Shown here: positions 27,846 through 40,049 of the stretch, one piece after another
Position numbering within the stretch: position 1 is the first letter of the stretch
How the letters are laid out: every line of letters starts with the position of its first letter
Assembly: GCA_023846275.1 (NCBI GenBank)
Contig: JAIUJO010000183.1
Span: forward strand, 234,745 to 298,744
Length of the DNA stretch: 64,000 bases
Source of the DNA: Vanilla planifolia
Taxonomy: Eukaryota > Streptophyta > Magnoliopsida > Asparagales > Orchidaceae
Direction: 5' to 3'
Made by a program: the position numbers and the translations under genes
The notes under the pieces: model-generated
Told to the model about the DNA's origin: nothing
The model's input: the letters and a program-made list of their open reading frames with translations, nothing else
The model's database searches: none

Positions 27846-28284
27846 TTTTGTATATCATACGATTTAGTAAAATATTTTATGTGCTACTTTTATCTTTTTT
27901 ATAATAACATTATTTATTTAAATTATTAAAATTATTAGAAACATATGCTTATAACATATGTTATAATATGCTAATATTAATTCACATATAACCTGTTTTG
28001 CAGCCAAATTATAAATAAAATTAAAAAACATTATTTCTTTAAAAATTAGTCAATTTATTTTTTAAATTTAGTTTTGGAAAACGTTTAGTTCAAATTTCAT
28101 TTATTGTTGGACACATTTATAACAATGATAAAGATCTTTTATAATAATTAATGTGTCACAAATTATTTTATAAATAATATAAAATATATGCTTTAAATTA
28201 AACATAATAAGGCAAATTTATTTTTGTTTTTCATTACAATATATTTTTTAAAAAAATGTAAATATTGATTAAAATGCTAATGAT

Positions 28285-28425
28285 AACTTTTCATTTATCG
28301 TCTGCCTCTTCTCCCTTTATCATTCTTTTTGCCTCTAACTCTATCTTACCTCTCCATATGTTTCTCATATACCTCCACAAGCTAATTTCTCTTTTCACTC
28401 TTTTTCTATTATTAAGAATTATCTC
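28285..28425 (+). repeat. Pyrimidine-rich (CT) block 7, short
   Basis: CT block with 'cgtctgcctcttctcccttt' and the family end phrase 'tctcgtgttacatttcttaa'. It lies about 550 bp upstream of relic 6, the clearest complete unit order in the region. Confidence 0.7.
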
Positions 28426-28967
28426 GTGTTACATTTCTTAATGTAATATATAATTCATACTTTACTATTTATGTTGTAGATTAATAATATAATATAAATC
28501 ATATCCATAACATATATTACTATATATTAGATTAAACTATGCATTAAAAATATAAATTTATTATATATTTAATGATAATTTTTTATTTTTAAAAAATAAT
28601 ATAACATTAACTAGTATAATAATTTTTTCTATGTAGGCTTTAGTTTTTTTCAATAAACATAATGATGTTGTTAAAATAATTAAAATAAAAAATAATTGCA
28701 ATAAAAATTTTTATTTTATTGTTTTTATTAATAATATATAAATTTTTCCTTTTATTTCTAATAAATATAATTTTGTAAAAACTACTTTTTGTATGAATGT
28801 CCACTTTAAAGGAATGAGCAATATATATAATTTCTCATTAATTTAATATGATTAATTGATTAAAATTTGTACATATCATGACATACATAATAAACATAAA
28901 CAATGTTCTTAAAATATATGCATTATTTGTTATCTTAGAGACAATAGTCAAACTTTTTTTTGCTTTT

Positions 28968-29089
28968 GTGTATGTGTTCAACAACACCAATATTAAGGCA
29001 TTGGATCTCATAAGAACACAAAAGTAAGCATGCTTGGCCAAGAATAATATTGGGATGGGTGTCCTTTTTGGATGTTTATATGTTGAACA
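28968..29089 (+). pseudogene. 5S rRNA-like relic 6, best preserved promoter boxes
   Basis: This is the most gene-like 5S copy: 'ggatctcataagaacac' for GGATCCCATCAGAAC, 'agtaagcatgcttggcc' for box A and 'gggatgggtgtcc' for box C. Box A and C spacing fits a Pol III type 1 internal promoter. The 5' stem strand ('gtatgtgttcaacaacacca') and the 3' end ('gatgtttatatgttgaac') are eroded, so correct folding and function are doubtful. Confidence 0.9.
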
Positions 29090-29229
29090 TAGTTTTTGAG
29101 AGCATTCATTTTTCTAATAAATAAGAGTTGGTTCTAGTAATATACAAATATTTATTAAAAATGACATAATTATATTTGTTATTTTATAAATTTCAATTTA
29201 TTTTTTAAAATTATTATTAACTTTATGAA

Positions 29230-29345
29230 GTTTTTGCTTATTTCTTATATCCCTCATTCTCTTCTCTAACTCCTTGTTAACTATATCTCCCTCACTTTAT
29301 TTTCTTGTTCCTTTTTCCTTAATCACTTCTTCTCCTCTCTCTTCA
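29230..29345 (+). repeat. Pyrimidine-rich (CT) block 8, short
   Basis: CT block with 'tatccctcattctcttctct' and 'cttcttctcctctctcttc'. It follows relic 6 closely, and no 5S-like segment is recognisable before block 9. Confidence 0.6.
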
Positions 29346-29819
29346 AATTTTAGTTAAAATATTTTTTATGTAAATCATTTTAATGCAAACAATTTTTTAA
29401 TTTATTATTTTTATAATAAAATTATTAAATTAATATATTAGTATTATTGAAAGTACATATTATAACATATTTTATGATATGTTAATATTAATGTACATAT
29501 TATCTGATATGCATCTAAATTATAGAAAAAATTACTTATATAAATTTTTTGTAGCTAGTTAATATATTTTATTAATTTTCGTATAATTTTTTAATTTTTA
29601 GCATATATTTCTATTATATTTGAAGTCATGTTTAAGTATAAAAATTTGGCTTAAAACTAGTTAATTTATAATAAGTAACTTTAATATATTATTTTATAAC
29701 TATCATTATAAGTGAAACTTTTATAAAAAAATTTGAAAAATATTATTATTATTCATTAAGATATATTTTCTTAAAACAATATAATATGCATAGTTTAAAT
29801 GCAAAAAATTTGATATTAA

Positions 29820-30185
29820 AATTAGTTCTTCTCGCTCTTCTCTTATTTCTCTCTCCTTAACTTTTTTTCTTTTTTCTCTTCTTTATCTTATCTCTCCTCT
29901 ACTTCTCTCTTTTGCTCTATAATTTTTTATATTTCTTTTTTTTTATCTTTCTTATCTCTCCATCCTTATCTTTATCTCTCTATCATCTCTGTTGTATTTT
30001 TTATCTGTACAATATGCTTTATAAATCCACCTCTCATTATCTCCCCCTTCCTTCCAAAATCTCCTATCTCACTTTCTCTCTTCTCTCTCCATTTCCTTTA
30101 TTTCTCTCTTAATCTTTCTCTTACTTATAACTCTTATCGCTTTAGTTTCTCTCACTTTTCTCTAGTATCACTTTTTGACATTCTA
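29820..30185 (+). repeat. Pyrimidine-rich (CT) block 9
   Basis: CT block with 'ttctcgctcttctcttattt' and 'ctcactttctctcttctctc'. The 66-codon frame at 29,912-30,112 is a composition artefact. No 5S-like segment is recognised between this block and block 10. Confidence 0.7.
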
Positions 30186-30644
30186 TATTTAAATATTTTT
30201 ATAATATTTTATATTTAACATATTTAAGTTAAATATTTCAATTATTACTTTTTTTTATAATAACAACATTTTGTTAATTTATGAGAATTATTAGGAACAT
30301 TTACTTATAAGACATGCTATAATAAGCTAATATTAATATGCATATAATCCATTATGCAATAAAATTTTAAATAAAAATAAAATTTTATTTTTAAAAAATA
30401 ATAAATATAATTTTTCAATTTTACTTTAAAATTTTAATATAAACTTTTATTATATTTGAATACATGTATAACTATAATAATCATGCTTTATAATAATTAT
30501 TTTGTAATAATTATCTTTCTACATCTTATTTGATAATTAATATAAAACATTGTATTTATTTTTCTTATAAAACATAATATAACTATTATAATTTATTTTC
30601 ATTACAATATATTTTAAAAATAATATACATATTTTTAAGTGCAA

Positions 30645-30785
30645 ATATTCCCTTTCCATTCTAACCTTTTTCTTCTACCCATTTTTGTGTCCTCCCTCTT
30701 CTATTTCTCCATGTTTCTTTCCCACACTTCCACATGGCTTTAGTCTCCTTTTGACATCTCTTTCTCTTGCTCCATCAATTATCAT
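30645..30785 (+). repeat. Pyrimidine-rich (CT) block 10, short
   Basis: CT block with 'ccctttccattctaaccttt' and 'tgtcctccctcttctatttc'. The spacer downstream carries the family phrases 'attgtctactttaaaggaaa' and 'acatacataattgtctcatt' before relic 7. Confidence 0.65.
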
Positions 30786-31398
30786 TAATTATAAAATCTC
30801 CTTTTTATAAGAATAATATAACATTTCATGCACAAAATTATTATTTATGTTAAATTTTAAAAATATGATCTTTAAATTGTATTTATAACAAATACTGTTA
30901 TATATCAACGTCAAAGTATGTCAAAAATTTCATATGTTTGAGATAAAATTAATGATAAATTTGTTCATTTCTATTCATTCAGAAGTAAATAAACATTAGT
31001 TTTAATGTTATAATAATTAGTAACATATATGGTTTCATTTTTTTATCATACATATTGGTTAGTCAAAATAAATAATATTTTAAATATTTTTAATAAAACT
31101 TTTTATTTTATATTTTTATTATTGAAATTCAATAAATATTTTTTAATTTTTGTTTATAAGACTAGTACATTAGTGGAAAAACTTTTATATATGATTGTCT
31201 ACTTTAAAGGAAAGTATAACATACATAATTGTCTCATTAGTTCAAAATAAATAATTTATCATAATTCAAATATCCTTTGACATTTGTAATAGACATATAA
31301 CTATTTTAAAAATGTAAACAAACAATAATATAGAAATATTCTTACACAATTCTTTATCTCCAAGAAAACAGTCAAACAGTTATACTTTTTTTACTTTT

Positions 31399-31475
31399 AG
31401 GTCTACATATGACCACACCAACATTAAAACACTAGATCTCTTTAAAGCTCAAAAGTTAAGCAATAAGCAACCTTT
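31399..31475 (+). pseudogene. 5S rRNA-like relic 7, truncated at the G+T array
   Basis: 'catatgaccacaccaacatt', 'aaacactagatctctttaaa' and 'aaagttaagcaataagcaac' match the 5S 5' half and box A. About 35 bases around box C are missing, and an 'aaccttttgaga' remnant of the 3' region leads straight into the G+T array. The upstream phrase 'cagtcaaacagttatac' matches that before relic 6. Confidence 0.75.
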
Positions 31476-33145
31476 TGAGATGCACATGTGTGTATAATCA
31501 TGTTTTTGTGTGCTTGTGGAAATGTGCATGTGCATGTAGGTGTGCATGTGCAAGCATATGTGTTCGTGACAATGTGTGTTTTCATGTGTGCGAGTGTATT
31601 ATCATGTGTGTTTTCATGTGCAAGCATATGAGTGCATTATCATGTGTGTTTTTGTGTGCATGTGTGTGTGTGCACATGTTCATGTGTGTATGTCTACATG
31701 TGTCTATGTCTGTACATGTGTGGATGTGTTTGTAAGTGCAAGTGTGTGGATGCATGTGTGTGCATGTGAGCATATGTGTAGGTGTGCTTGCATGTCTGTG
31801 TGTGCATGTACATGTGAATGTGAGTTCGTGTATGTCCATGTGGAAGTGTGTGTGCATGCACTTGCATGTGTATTTGTGTGAGTGTGTGTGCATGTGCATA
31901 TGTATGTCCGTGTGTTTGTGTCTAGTGTGTGTATGTGTGTGTGTCCATGTTTGTATGTATGGTGTGAGCATATTTGTCTGTGTGCATGAGTGTGTGTGTA
32001 TTTTTGTAGGCATGTGAGCTTGTGTGAATGTGCATGCATGTGTCAAGCATGCATGTTTGTGTGTGTGTGTGTGTTATGTATCTATATTTTTTAAAGTGTT
32101 TTTGTGCCTATATGAATGTACATAATTATGTGCATGTGTCAATGTATGTATATGTCTTTTTGTATAAGTAGAGACATGTTTGTGTATGTATGTGTGTGTA
32201 TATTCATTTATGTTGTATATGTCTATGTTCATGCATGTGCATATGTGATTGTGTTTGCATGTGCATGTATGTGACTGTGCATGTGCATGTCCATGCTTGT
32301 GTGTGTGTGTGTCTCTATGTGTATGTCAGTGGACTAACAAGTGTTTGCATGTGTCTATGCATACTTGTGTGTGCATCAACATGTCCTCATGTGTGTCGTG
32401 TGTCATGTGCATGTGTGTGTGCATGCATGCTTGCATGCATGTGTGTGTTCATTTGTGTTTGTCTATCTGTGTTTATGTGCTTATGTATATGTATGCATGT
32501 TTGGCTATGTCTGTGTGTGTATGTGTGTGCATGTATCCATCTGTGTGCACAAATAACTTTATTTGAGTTTGTATAAGTCTTTATGTGCATTTGTATGTGC
32601 ATGTTTGTATGTGTTTGTTTGTATACATTTATGTAAGTGAGTGTAAGAGGGTATGTGCATCAGTTTGTGTATGTATATGTGGATGTATTTGTGTGAATGT
32701 GTTACCATGTTGATGTGTATGTGTGTATATGTGCATGTGTGTATGTGAGTGCTTGTATGTGTGGATATTTTTGCATATATGTGCACGTCTGTGTGTTCCT
32801 GTGTGTATGCGTGTATGTTAGTGCATGTGCATGTGAACATATGTATGTTTTTGTATGCATGTGTGGATGTTTGTGTGCTTATGAATATGCATATTTGTGT
32901 GAACACGTGTGTGAGTATATGTTTGTGCATGTGTGTGTGTATATGTGTGTGTATATATGTGTTTCAGCTTGTGTACATGGGTGGCTGTGAGTTTGTGTGC
33001 ATGCATATGTGTGTGTGTGTGTGTATGTGAGAGTGTGTGTATATATGTGTGCATATTGTGTTTATCTATAGGTGTGCAAGTGCATCTATGAGTGTATTAG
33101 CATCTTTGTATGAGTTCAAGCATGTGTGTGTGTGTACATGGGTAT

Positions 33146-36100
33146 GTGTGTGGGGGGATCACATTTTTATGCATGTTTAGTTGTGTGTGCACTTATAGTT
33201 ATGTGTTTGTGCATGCATCTGTACTCATGTATAAGTACATGTGTGCATGTGCATGTGATGCATATATGCTTGTGTATATTTGTGTGTGTATGTGCATCTA
33301 TGTGTGAGTGTGCATCTACATATGCATATAAATGTGAATGTACGTGTATGCATGTGTGTACATGTATATGAGCATGTGTGCATGTGTGCATGTGTGAATG
33401 TGTGCATGTGTGTGTTCGTGCATGTGTAGTTGTGTTTGTCTATGTGCATATGTGTGAACATGTGCATTAGTGTGAGAGTAGGTGTATGCATGTGCATGTG
33501 CATGCATGTGTGTTTTCCTATATTCATGTACATGTATGTATTTATATATATGTGTGTGGAGATATTTGTGTGTGTGCATGCATGCTTATGTGCATATCTA
33601 CATGAGTTTGTGTAGGCGAGTTTATGTGTATGTGTGTGTGTTAACACCTATGTGTTTGTGCATGTATGTGTGTGTTGTGTGTATATTTTTGTTTATGTGT
33701 GTTTGTTCCTTGGTGTGCAAGCAATTATGTAAATGTGGGTGTGCACAAGTGTTTGTGCATGTGTGCTTCTATGTGTACATGCGTATTCATGTGTGTGCAT
33801 GTGCATGAGTGAATGTGTACACATGTGTGATTGTGGGTGCATCTATATGCTTGCCAATGGTTGCATGTGCACATGTGAGTGTGTGTGTAGAAGTGTATGT
33901 GTGTGCTTTGTATCTAGTTGTGCATGAATGTGTCTCTATGTATGTGAATGTGCAAGCATGTATTTGTGTGAGTGCTTTTCTATGTGGGGATGCATCCAAA
34001 GTGTGTATGTATGTGCATGGGTGTATATGTATGTAGGTCAATGTTTGTGTGTGTGCATGAGGGCACGTGTGTGTGTACAAGTTCATGTTCATGTGTGTGT
34101 GTGTTCATGTGTGTGGGTGTATGCACATACTTATGTGTGTGCCTTTGAACATGTGTGTTTGTCAGAGCATGCACACACATGTGTCTTTTGTGTTTCAGTG
34201 CACATGTGTACGTGCTCTTATTTGTTTATGCAAGTGTGTATGTGCATCTATGTGCATGCATGTGCATGAATGTGTGCATTCATGCGCATGAATGTGTGCA
34301 TTCATGCGCATGAATGTGTGCATGCATGTGTGTTTTCTTATATGTGCATGTGAATGTGTGTGTGTGTGTGGGTGATGCATGTACTTCTATATATGTGTGT
34401 GTGTAGGTGCACATGATCATGTATATGTGTGTGTGTGTGTGCATGTACATGTGTACATGTGCTCTGCATGTGTGTGTACATGTGTGCATATGTATCTATA
34501 TTTGTGTATATGTGTGTCTCTATGTTCTTGTACACATTTGTTCTTATATTCATGTGTGTGCGTTTGTGCTCACATCTTTGTACATGTGTCTCTGTGTTTT
34601 ATGCATACATGCATGTACATGTGTGCATATGCAAGTGTGTATATGTGTGTTTTTTTCATGTACCTATGTGTGTACCATAATTATTTGCATGCATATGAAT
34701 CTAAGAGCATGTGTACATGTGTGCTGGCATATGTGTATGCTTTTGTGTGAGTGTTTATGTGCATGGGTATTTTTGTGAATGCATATCTTTATGGGTGGGT
34801 GGGTATGGCTATAAGCATGTATGTGTGCATGTGTGTGTGTGTATGCTTGTATAAGCTGTGTATGCATGTGCATGTGTGAGTTTATGTGTGTGTTGAAATG
34901 CATGCATATGTTTGTGTGTGTGTATCCATATGGGTGTGAGGGGGTGTGTCTTTGGGTCTATTTGTCTTTGTGCAATCATGCATGCAAGAATGTGTATGTG
35001 TGTGCATGCATGTGCACACATGTGAGCACATTTTTTGTGTCTACTTGTAGGTATGTTCATGTGTATAGATGTATGTTTGTGTCTATGTGCATTTGCATGT
35101 GTATGTACAAGTGTGTGTGTTTATGTGTTTGCACATACACATATGTATGTGTGTGGGATCACACACCTATCTATCTTCATATGTGTCTACAGCTGTACAT
35201 CCTTGTATGGGTTTATGCATGTCTATATGCTTGTGTGTGTCCATATATATATCCATGTGTATGTGTCTGTGTTTGCATGTGTGTACATTAATGTACCTGC
35301 ACTTTCACGTGCATGTGCATGTATGTTTGTGTGTCAATGTTCTTGTATGTGAGTGTGCATGTGTGTATATGTGCAAGTTCATGTTTTTCTATGTGTGTGT
35401 GCATGTGCATATGCATGCATGCATGCTTGTGTGTATATGTATGTATGTGTATCTATGTGTGAGTGTGCATGTACATGTGCGTGGTGCGTATGCATGCGTC
35501 TGCATGGTGATCTGTGTATGTGTACATGTCTGCATGTGTGCTCTTATCAATGTATGTGTGCATGCATGCATGTGTGAATGCATGTATGTGTGTGTTTGTG
35601 CATGTGTAGTGTTTGTTTAAGTGCATGTGTGCAAACATGTGTGTGGCTGTGAGAGTATGTGTGTGTGTGTGCATGTTTATGTGTATATGTATGTGTGTGT
35701 GTGTGTATATGCATGTGCATGCATGTGAATTTTCTATGTGCATGTGCATGTGTGTGTTTGTATATATGTGTGTGGACATATTTGTGTGTGTGCATGTGTG
35801 CATGCTTATGTGTATGTCTGTGTGTGTATTTGTATATGTGTGCATGAGTGTGTGTTGGTGAGTTTGTGTGCATGTGTGTGTGTTAACACAGGTGTGTTTG
35901 TGCATGTATATTTGTGTGTTGTATATGTGTATATGTGTTTATGTGTGTGTGCATTTGTGTGTGTGTGCATGTGTGCTTGTACATGTGCATGCATGTTCAT
36001 GTGTGAGCATGTGCATTAGTGAATGTGTATGCATGTATGAATGTGGGAGCATGTATGTGCTTGTAGGTGCTTGCATGTGTGCATGTGAGTGTGTGTGTGT

Positions 36101-38569
36101 CTAGTAGTGTATGTGTGTGTTTGTGTCTACATGTGCATGCATGCGTCTTTGTGTGCATGCATGTGTTTGTGTATGTGCATTTTTGCATGGGGTTGCATCT
36201 AAAGGTGTGTATGTGTGTGCATGCATACATGTGTACGTGCATGGGGGTATATGTATGTAGGTAAATGTTTGTTTGTGTGCATGAACGCACGTGTGTGTGT
36301 ACAAGTGCATGTGCATGTGTGTGTGTGTTCATGTGTGTGGGTGTATGCACATACTTATATGTGTGTCTTTCAACATGTGTGTTCATTTGCATGCATGCAC
36401 ATGTGGGTGTTTGCCAAAGCATGCACGCACATGTGTTTTTTGTGTCTCAATGTACAAGTGTAAATGCTCTTATTTGTTTGTGCAATGTGTATGTGCATTG
36501 ATGTACATGAGTGTGTGTGTGTGTGTGTGTATGTGTGTTTGCTTATCTGTGCATGTACTTCTATATGTGTCTATGTGTAGGTTCACATGATCATGTGCAT
36601 GTGTGTGTAGGTGTGTGGATGTGTATCTGCATGTGTGTATACCTATGTTTTTGTGTGCTTTTGTGCACTTGTGCATGTGTTCATTTATGTGTGTTTATGC
36701 TCACATCTTTATGCAGGTGTGTCTATGTGTTGTGCATACTTGCATGTGCATGTGTGTATGTGTGCATTTTTGCATGTACCTATATGTGTGCACATAATAA
36801 TTATGTGCATGCATATGAGTCTAGGTGCATGTGTGCATGTATGATTGAGTATATGTATGCTTGTGTGTGAGTGTTTATGTGCATGTGCATTTATTTGGAT
36901 GCATGTTTCTATGGATTGGTGCATGTGGCTATAGGCATGCATGTGTGTTTGTGGGTGTGGGTATACCTATGTGAATAGGTGTTTAGGCATATGCATATGT
37001 GTGCATGTGTTTGTGTGCATAGTTATGCATTCATATGCTTATGTTTGTGTCCTTATGTGTGTGAGGAGGTGTCTCCCTAAGACTATGTTTACGTGTGCAT
37101 GCATGCACGCTGGTGTGTGTATGTGTGTGCATATTATTGTGTGTGCACATGCACACATGTGAGCATGTGTTTTTTATGTGCATGCATATATGTTCTTGTG
37201 TATAGATGTATGTAAGTGTGTGTGTGTGTGTGTGTCTATGCATGTGCATGTGTATACACATGTGTGTGTGTTTGCACGAACACACATGTATGTGTGTGGG
37301 TGCACACATTTGTCTATCTTTATATGTATGTGCAAGTGTACATCCTCGTATGGGTTTATGCACGTCTATATGCATGTGTGTGTGCATATGTATATCCATG
37401 TGTATACGTGAAGATGTGTGTGTGTGTGTTTGTGTGTCTGTGTGTGCATGTGTGCACATTAGTGTACCCATACTTTCATGTTTATGTGTGTGTGTGTATG
37501 CATGTCTATGTGTACATGTTCTTGTATGTGAGTGTGCATTTGTACAAGTGTGCAAGTTCACAATTTCTCTAAGTGTGTGTGCAGGTGCATGTATGTGATT
37601 GTTTGTGTGCTTCTTAGTAAGTGTGCATGTGCATTAATGCATGTCTATGTGCATGTATGTGTGATTATGTGTGCATGTGTTTGCATGCTTGTGCATGCAT
37701 GTGTTTGCATACTTGTGCATCCATGTGTGCATGGATGCATTTATACTAATGTGAATGTGTATCTCTATGCACCCATAAGAGTGCATGGCTTATGTGTGTG
37801 CATGCGTATGGGTGTGTCTGCAAGTGAATGTGTGTATGTGCATGTGCGTGTGTATGTCCATATGTGTATGTGTACATGCGTGTGTGTTCACACGTACATG
37901 CGTGTATTCATGTGCAGGTGCATTTTCGTGTGTTTGTGTGTATGTGCGTGCACATTTGTGTGTAAATATGTGCATACATATGTGCATGTGGGTGTGCATG
38001 TGTGTTTGTGTGTGTGTTTGTGCTTTTTTGTCGTACATGAGCATGTTTTTTGTGTGTTTGTGCATGTGTGTGCATCTGTCTGTACATATGGGTGATGCAT
38101 CTGTTTATGCATGTGCATGCATGTCTAAGTTTGTGTGAGTGTGTATTTTTATGTCTTTACATGTGTTTCAGTAGATTGCTAATGTGTGTATGTGTACGTG
38201 TTTGCAAGTGTGTGTCTATTCTTACACGGACATCCATCTGTGTACGTATGTGTGTGCTTGTGTATGTACTTGTGTCTTTGCAATTATGTCTATTTTTCAT
38301 TTATGTGCTTGTGCATGTGTTTGGGTGTGCATGTGTCCATGTATGCACATCTTTTTGAACATTTGTGTGTTTGTTTGTGAATGTATATGTACATGTGTAT
38401 GTGTAAGTGTGCATGTTTTTAGGTGCAAGTGTATATGCTTGTGCCTTTGTACATGTTTGTGCATCTTTATGTTTTTGCATGTGTGTGTATGCACGAGTGT
38501 GCGTGTGTCTATGCATGCATGTGAGTGTGTATGTATGTTTGTGCATATGTGTCAGCCTGTGTGTGTGTG
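33146..38569 (+). repeat. Higher-order repeats of about 2.0-2.25 kb inside the left G+T array
   Basis: Uncommon phrases recur in the same order at a near-constant offset. 'gtgtgtgg' plus 'gatcacac' or a similar sequence occurs near 33,146, 35,149 and 37,294. 'gtgttaacac' occurs near 33,640 and 35,881. 'gctcttatttgttt' occurs near 34,214 and 36,466. 'gtacttctatat' with 'cacatgatcatg' occurs near 34,381 and 36,555. 'tcttatatgcatgcatatga'-type phrases ('gcatgcatatga' plus 'tcta') occur near 34,687 and 36,808, and 'gtatgggtttatgca' near 35,205 and 37,349. The left array therefore holds about two and a half long copies. It grew partly by duplication of kilobase segments, not only by dinucleotide slippage. 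Confidence 0.8.
34264..34321. repeat. Triplicated 22-bp perfect inverted repeat
   Basis: The unit consists of arm 'gcatgaat', spacer 'gtgtgc' and arm 'attcatgc'; the arms are exact reverse complements. Starts lie at 34,264, 34,286 and 34,308, the last copy diverging after its first arm. The tandem hairpin could form cruciforms. It lies inside the G+T array and is not seen at the matching place in the next long copy. Confidence 0.85.
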
Positions 38570-39654
38570 TGTGTGCACCTATTGATTTATTCTTTGTCGA
38601 GCTAATGCACTAAATTGTAGGTTAATTATCCTTTTAAACTTTTTGTTATTTTTAAAATTCTTCCTTAAATGAAATTTGACACAATCATAAGACTCTTGAT
38701 TTAATAATTTTGATAGGAAATAAAAAATTTATAATTTTAAAAATGATTTTCAATAAAATGTTTTGCACCTAATAAAAATAATTTTGATACATTTCGTTTC
38801 TATATAGATATTATTGATTAAATACTAAATAGGAGATATCACAAATTGTATAATAATAAAGCAATTACAATTGACAAGCGATTTTTAAGTGATTAGGCCT
38901 AACTTGGGCTTACAACCAACCCAAATCAACCAAAGATTTTATTAATGAAGCCGCTCTCTTTTGCCATAATAAGTAGAGATAAATTACAAACCACACTATT
39001 TCACCATAACATGTAAGGGTTTACCATCAGAATCTCAATTATAAAAACTTGCAATATTAAAAAATAATAGAGAACAATAAGTAACCACAATGTTTTATTA
39101 TTCACTTTGTAAAAACATATATGGCAAAAATGTATTGATTATGATATCAAAATATAAATTCATATATGAAAAAGGTTGAAAAAATATAAATGAATTTGCT
39201 TTGAAATATTAAATGTAAAAGACTTATCAATATACACTAGTATAACTAAAAAATAGAATTAACAAAGATCTTGCTTTAATACAATCTTTTAAAAAAAAAG
39301 AATAAAGAAATGAATAATTAACTTTAAAGAAGTCACCATCAAGATGTGTAATCAAAGAAACTATTGAAACAAGAAAGAGAAAGGAAGAGTTGCAAACATG
39401 ACTCTAACAAAGGCATAAAAATCTAATTGTAATTTTTTTGTTTTGTATCTTCTCTTTCAAAAATGTTGAAATAACTAAGTTAAAATCATCAATCCTCCAA
39501 ATTTTCCTCTATTTGTATTGGAATAGTCTATAACAAAATAGAAATTTTTTTACAACTAGAAAGGGTCACCTAAAATTGTTCATCAAATCCTCTGTTTTTT
39601 GTGAGAATATTGAATAAAGGAACCAGATATATTCTAAGGGCAATTTGATTAAGA

Positions 39655-39955
39655 TCATTAGATCCTGCATGTTGCATGGACTATGTTAATATACAAGAGC
39701 ACCATTAAAAAAGGTGGAGATGATCTTAACCATTCGATCAAACTTTACGAGTGGACAAAAAGATGAAATGCACTGTTCATAAATGCAGATAAGATCTTAG
39801 CCATTTGATCAAGTTTTATAGATGAATAATAAGATGAAGATTACTATTAAAATGATGAAGCTGATCTTATCTATTTAATCAAGTCTGTTAGATGAATGAT
39901 TAGATGGAATCTGTTATTCACAAAAGTGTACATGATCTAGACCACTTAATCACAA
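39655..39955. repeat. About 70-bp sub-repeats within the LTR
   Basis: 'gatctt' or 'gatcta' followed by a 'ccattygatcaa'-like phrase occurs at 39,722, 39,793, 39,862 and 39,933, a spacing of 69-71 bp. Units also share 'agatgaat' and 'gttcataaatgcag' phrases. A related, more decayed set lies in the other LTR at about 44,090-44,345, so the sub-repeats predate insertion. Confidence 0.7.
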
Positions 39956-40049
39956 AAACAAGGAATCAGACGACACAAGTTCACTTCTATTTTGGAAGCG
40001 AACAAATCTAAACTTTAGTCTCGCATTGCAAGCTTGTATATAATGTTTG

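Larger units (their letters stand above)
18326..31475 (+). repeat. Composite tandem family: CT block, AT spacer, 5S-like segment, tail
   Basis: Across 13 kb the same order recurs on the plus strand. It starts with a pyrimidine-rich block of up to 500 bp ending in a phrase like 'tcttgtgttacacactttaa'. An AT-rich spacer follows, with 'cataatttcttattaattta' and 'attatgacatatataataaa' type phrases. Next comes a degenerate 5S rRNA-like segment of about 120 bp, then a tail like 'catagcatttgtttttctaa' and 'aatgaatg'. The spacer phrases can be read near 19,090-19,180, 23,790-23,890, 28,795-28,890 and 31,190-31,300. The tail can be read after the 5S-like segments near 19,412, 22,776, 24,113, 26,880 and 29,100. 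Because the shared sequence extends more than 1 kb around the 5S segment, these are long tandem units rather than short SINE insertions. The likeliest reading is a relic 5S rDNA array or a satellite that captured 5S. A 5S-carrying LTR element (Cassandra type) is the alternative. Units are incomplete and unequal in length. Confidence 0.7.
31476..38569 (+). repeat. G+T-rich degenerate array, left part
   Basis: Seven kilobases of irregular TGTGTGCATG and TGTGTATG units with strong strand asymmetry: the plus strand is mostly G and T, while C and A occur chiefly inside CATG, CACATG or TCTATG. Most steps alternate pyrimidine and purine, since TG, CA and TA all preserve alternation. Occasional GAG, TTT or TCT steps break it. 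Stops are scarce on both strands, so dozens of overlapping Cys/Val/Met-rich (plus) and His/Thr-rich (minus) frames appear. None has a protein signature. The right edge abuts the terminal TG of the LTR element. Confidence 0.9.

Noticed and set aside
27353..27929. 128- and 150-codon frames that look like hydrophobic membrane proteins
   Set aside because: Ser/Phe/Leu content follows from the CT-rich strand. They overlap in different frames and are not conserved in homologous CT blocks.
34264..34321. CRISPR-like array of short palindromic repeats
   Set aside because: Only three adjoining units without unique spacers, in a eukaryotic low-complexity array.
38551..38569. Target-site duplication cctgt / cctat at the element ends
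   Set aside because: The left candidate lies about ten bases outside the inferred edge and differs by one base. In G+T sequence such matches are not informative.
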